DNA of 7,154 bases, taken from assembly GCA_004347925.1 (NCBI GenBank), contig QNVD01000261.1, positions 1-7,154 on the forward strand, in the 5' to 3' direction. Positions 5,650 through 7,154 of this stretch are shown piece by piece (positions within the stretch are counted from its first letter, which is position 1; each line of letters begins with the position of its first letter). The translations under genes were made by a program, and so were the position numbers. Source of the stretch: Hadesarchaea archaeon. GTDB taxonomy: Archaea; Hadarchaeota; Hadarchaeia; Hadarchaeales; WYZ-LMO6. The notes beneath the pieces were generated by a model that saw only the letters and a program-made list of their open reading frames with translations, had not been told where the DNA came from and ran no database searches.

Positions 5650-6090
5650 ATGATGAAGCTGAGGGTGGTTCCTGACACGAACCTCTTCATAGGGGCCCGC
5701 TTCAACCCCCGCAGCTCCTCCGCCAGGATCCTGGACCTCTGCCTGAAGGGGAGCTTCCGGGCCCTCCTCTCCACGAAGGTGAAGGCCGAGGTGAGGAGCA
5801 TGCTCGGAAGGGTGGGCTGCGAGGGTGAGTTCAAGTCGAAGGTGAGGAGGCTGCTGAAGGAGGCGGAGGAGGTGGAGGTGAGGGAAGAGCTGCCCCTCCT
5901 GATGGAGGATCCGGACGACAACAAGCTCCTGAACTGCGCCCTGTGGGGTAAGGCGGATTACCTGATCACCAACGACCGCCACCTGCTCAAGTTCAAGGAG
6001 TACCTGGGGGTCAAGATACGCAGGCCCTCCGATTTCCTCAAGGAATGGGGGCAAGCCGGGAAGGGGACCGGGTCCCCTCCCAACCGTTAA
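5650..6090 (+). CDS. PIN-domain endoribonuclease, putative VapC-like toxin (COG1569-type)
   Basis: PIN-domain proteins cut RNA with two metal ions held by acidic residues. The 146 residues show the family pattern: VVPDTNLFIGA with D9, E47 in the first helical region, DPDDNKLLNCA with D90, and ADYLITNDRHLL with D109. These four acidic residues form the expected active site, so the nuclease looks intact. The arrangement matches the 'putative toxin component, PIN family' group better than classical short VapC. No antitoxin-sized gene lies beside it: the thiolase start is 65 bp upstream and a tRNA gene follows. The last ten or so residues (GKGTGSPPNR) form a polar tail past the domain. A second in-frame ATG at 5653 would give MKLRVVPDTN and better spacing from the AAGG at 5643-5646. 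It may be an orphan toxin or a housekeeping RNase. Confidence 0.85.
   Translation: MMKLRVVPDTNLFIGARFNPRSSSARILDLCLKGSFRALLSTKVKAEVRSMLGRVGCEGEFKSKVRRLLKEAEEVEVREELPLLMEDPDDNKLLNCALWGKADYLITNDRHLLKFKEYLGVKIRRPSDFLKEWGQAGKGTGSPPNR
6062..6078. repeat. Perfect short inverted repeat in the 3' end of the PIN gene
   Basis: AGGGGACC-G-GGTCCCCT is a dyad with 8-bp arms around one central base. It lies within the final codons of the PIN gene and upstream of the tRNA-Ala promoter region. It could be an operator-like site or simply a product of the glycine/proline-rich tail in G+C-rich DNA. Confidence 0.6.
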
Positions 6091-6110
6091 AAGGGCGGAG
6101 GGAAAATAAG
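6085..6110 (+). promoter_or_regulatory. Candidate promoter region of tRNA-Ala
   Basis: Two AT-rich candidates precede the tRNA: GTTAAAAG, overlapping the PIN stop codon (6088-6090), and AAAATAAG at 6103-6110. The first lies at a spacing that would give a leader of roughly 10 nt. The second is too close to the mature 5' end unless the start site is unusual. Confidence 0.35.
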
Positions 6111-6124
6111 CTTAGAGCTTGCTT

Positions 6125-6196
6125 GGGCCCATAGCTCAGCGGTAGAGCGCTCGCTTCGCAGGCGAGAGGTCGCGGGTTCGAATCCCGCTGGGTCCA
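6125..6196 (+). tRNA. tRNA-Ala (anticodon CGC)
   Basis: A complete 72-nt cloverleaf can be folded by hand. The 7-bp acceptor stem GGGCCCA/TGGGTCC contains G3:U70, the alanine identity pair. The D-arm is GCTC/GAGC with a 7-nt loop. The anticodon stem CTCGC/GCGAG encloses TTCGCAG, with CGC at positions 34-36, which reads GCG alanine codons. The variable loop is AGGTC, and the T-arm is GCGGG-TTCGAAT-CCCGC. The discriminator is A. The following bases are CCT, so the CCA end is not fully encoded and must be added after transcription. No intron is visible. It lies 34 bp after the PIN gene and converges on the ligase gene. Confidence 0.97.
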
Positions 6197-6204
6197 CCTT
6201 CTCC

Positions 6205-6210
6205 TTTTTT
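6205..6210 (+). terminator. T6 terminator of tRNA-Ala
   Basis: A run of six T's begins 9 nt after the mature 3' end of the tRNA, following a pyrimidine-rich CCTTCTCC. U-rich tracts of this kind end archaeal transcripts. It lies just before the end of the convergent ligase gene. Confidence 0.6.
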
Positions 6211-6212
6211 CA

Positions 6213-7154
6213 TCAGGGGCCTGGTTCCAGCTCGCACTCCTCCGGCTCCTTGTCCTTCATCCTGACGAAGGAGGGCGCCCTGAGCTTGGAATCGGGGGTG
6301 AGCTCCAGGTACTTTACCTCGCAGACCAGCTTGGGCTCCACCCACCTCACCTCGTAGGGGGGCTCCTCCTCCACCGGCTTCCTGCCCGTTTCAAGCCTAC
6401 GGAGGAGGGGGAAGAGCTCCTCCATCAGCCTGGTGTCGAACCCCGTCCCCACCTTCCCCAGGAAGACCAGCTTTCCCTCCCGGTAGGCCCCCAGGGCCAG
6501 GGCCCCGAAGTAGGGCTCCCTCCACCCCTCCCCCGGCGTGTAGCCCAGGATCACCGCATCCAGGGTTTTGGTGTTCTTCACCTTCAGCCAGTCAGGGCTC
6601 CTCACCCCCGGCCGGTAGGGCGAATCTTCCCTCTTCCCCATGATCCCCTCCAGGCCCATCTCCCTCGCCTTCTCCCACAGCCCCTCCCCCTCCCTGGTGT
6701 GATAGCAGAGCCTGATCCTCTCCCCCTCCTCCACCTCCTCCGAGAGGAGCCTCTTCCTCTCCTCCAGCGGGAGGGGGAGGAGCTCCCTTTCCCCCGAGAA
6801 GAGGAGGTCGAAGACCACCATCGTGGCCGGGTGCAGGCGGGAGAGGAGCTCCGCCCTCAGGGGCTCCTCCTGCTGCTCCCTCTCCTGCAGGAGGGAGAAG
6901 TTGGGGAGGCCGGAGGAATCGAAGACCACCAGCTCCCCGTCCAGGAGGCAGGGATCGGAGCGCAGGTGGAGGTGAAGGGAGGAGAGCTCGGGATATCTCC
7001 CCTCCACCCATCTCCCCCTCCTGTTGAGGAGCCTCACCCTCTCACCCTCCCGGTACAGGAGGATCCTGGTACCGTCCAGCTTGGGCTCCCATAGGAAGTC
7101 CCCCCGGCTGAGGTCGGAGGGGGAGCCCGTCCTGGCCAGCATGGGCTTTAGGAG
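6213..7154 (-). CDS. ATP-dependent DNA ligase, LigD ligase-domain type, 5' end beyond the window
   Basis: This enzyme seals DNA nicks through an enzyme-adenylate intermediate. Numbering from the first ATG in the window (complement of 7140-7142), motif I is EPKLDGTR with adenylated lysine K21, motif III is DGELVVFD (68-75), motif IV is EGIMGKR (165-171), and motif V is WLKVKN (185-190). A C-terminal OB-fold follows, containing VEPKLVCEVKYLE and RAPSFVRMK. This compact catalytic core plus OB-fold, without an N-terminal DNA-binding domain, matches bacterial and archaeal LigD-type ligases of about 310-320 residues rather than the roughly 600-residue replicative archaeal Lig1. The ATG is probably not the start: the frame continues to the window edge as LLKP before MLART, and LigD proteins characteristically begin near a KPMLA motif. 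It converges on tRNA-Ala, with 16 bp between. Confidence 0.9.
   Translation of the reverse strand, partial: LLKPMLARTGSPSDLSRGDFLWEPKLDGTRILLYREGERVRLLNRRGRWVEGRYPELSSLHLHLRSDPCLLDGELVVFDSSGLPNFSLLQEREQQEEPLRAELLSRLHPATMVVFDLLFSGERELLPLPLEERKRLLSEEVEEGERIRLCYHTREGEGLWEKAREMGLEGIMGKREDSPYRPGVRSPDWLKVKNTKTLDAVILGYTPGEGWREPYFGALALGAYREGKLVFLGKVGTGFDTRLMEELFPLLRRLETGRKPVEEEPPYEVRWVEPKLVCEVKYLELTPDSKLRAPSFVRMKDKEPEECELEPGP

Noticed and set aside
4421..5653. A 410-codon open frame on the plus strand opposite the thiolase
   Set aside because: It is a shadow of the thiolase codons, rich in G, P, H and L. It has no family motif and would overlap the PIN start.
6125..6212. tRNA-Ala 3' end as an attachment site for an integrated element
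   Set aside because: No integrase gene, no repeated copy of the tRNA 3' end, and no change in base composition are visible in the window.
7140..7142. The first in-window ATG as the true start of the ligase gene
   Set aside because: The frame stays open to the edge and reads KP directly before MLA, matching the conserved KPMLA start region of LigD ligases. No Shine-Dalgarno-like sequence precedes this ATG.
1..7154. CRISPR arrays, insertion sequences or prophage genes
   Set aside because: I saw no regularly spaced repeats, no transposase-like protein, no terminal inverted repeats with target duplications, and no phage proteins on either strand.

Overview
The window looks like chromosomal DNA from a thermophilic archaeon. 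Genes are densely packed and G+C-rich, arginine is written mostly as AGG, coding strands are strongly purine-rich, and short TTTTTAAG-type TATA boxes sit about 30 bp before two transcription units. The tRNA gene does not encode a complete CCA end. The best gene matches are to archaeal families, notably the Pyrococcus sulfhydrogenase operon. An uncultured lineage such as Hadarchaeota would fit, but that placement is a guess.

Layout, left to right. Positions 2-406 (+) are the C-terminal part of a MaoC-like (hydratase 2) enoyl-CoA hydratase whose start lies outside the window. Positions 463-4315 (+) are a complete four-gene group 3b [NiFe]-hydrogenase (sulfhydrogenase) operon in the order hydB-hydG-hydD-hydA. 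Its genes are joined by two ATGA overlaps and one stop/start abutment. Positions 4343-5584 (-) are a thiolase converging on the hydrogenase operon. Positions 5650-6090 (+) are a stand-alone PIN-domain nuclease, divergent from the thiolase across a 65-bp control region. Positions 6125-6196 (+) are tRNA-Ala(CGC) with a T6 terminator. Positions 6213-7154 (-) are most of a LigD-type ATP-dependent DNA ligase that runs off the right edge. No stretch over 300 bp lacks a gene; the gaps are 407-462, 4316-4342, 5585-5649, 6091-6124 and 6197-6212.

How the genes work together. HydA (NiFe site) and HydD (three predicted [4Fe-4S] clusters) form the hydrogenase half. HydB (Fe-S relay) and HydG (FAD, NAD(P)H and [2Fe-2S]) form the electron-transfer half. 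By analogy with Pyrococcus furiosus the complex is cytoplasmic and couples H2 with NADP(H), and possibly reduces sulfur or polysulfide. The flanking hydratase and thiolase both belong to beta-oxidation-type acyl-CoA chemistry, so the locus may tie fatty-acyl oxidation to H2-linked disposal of reductant. That link is inferred from gene proximity only.

I did not find a wholly undescribed system. The observation most worth a second look is in HydD: the second cysteine of the usual CxxC proximal-cluster motif is aspartate (C13-A-G-D16), as in F420-reducing hydrogenase FrhG and unlike P. furiosus HydD.
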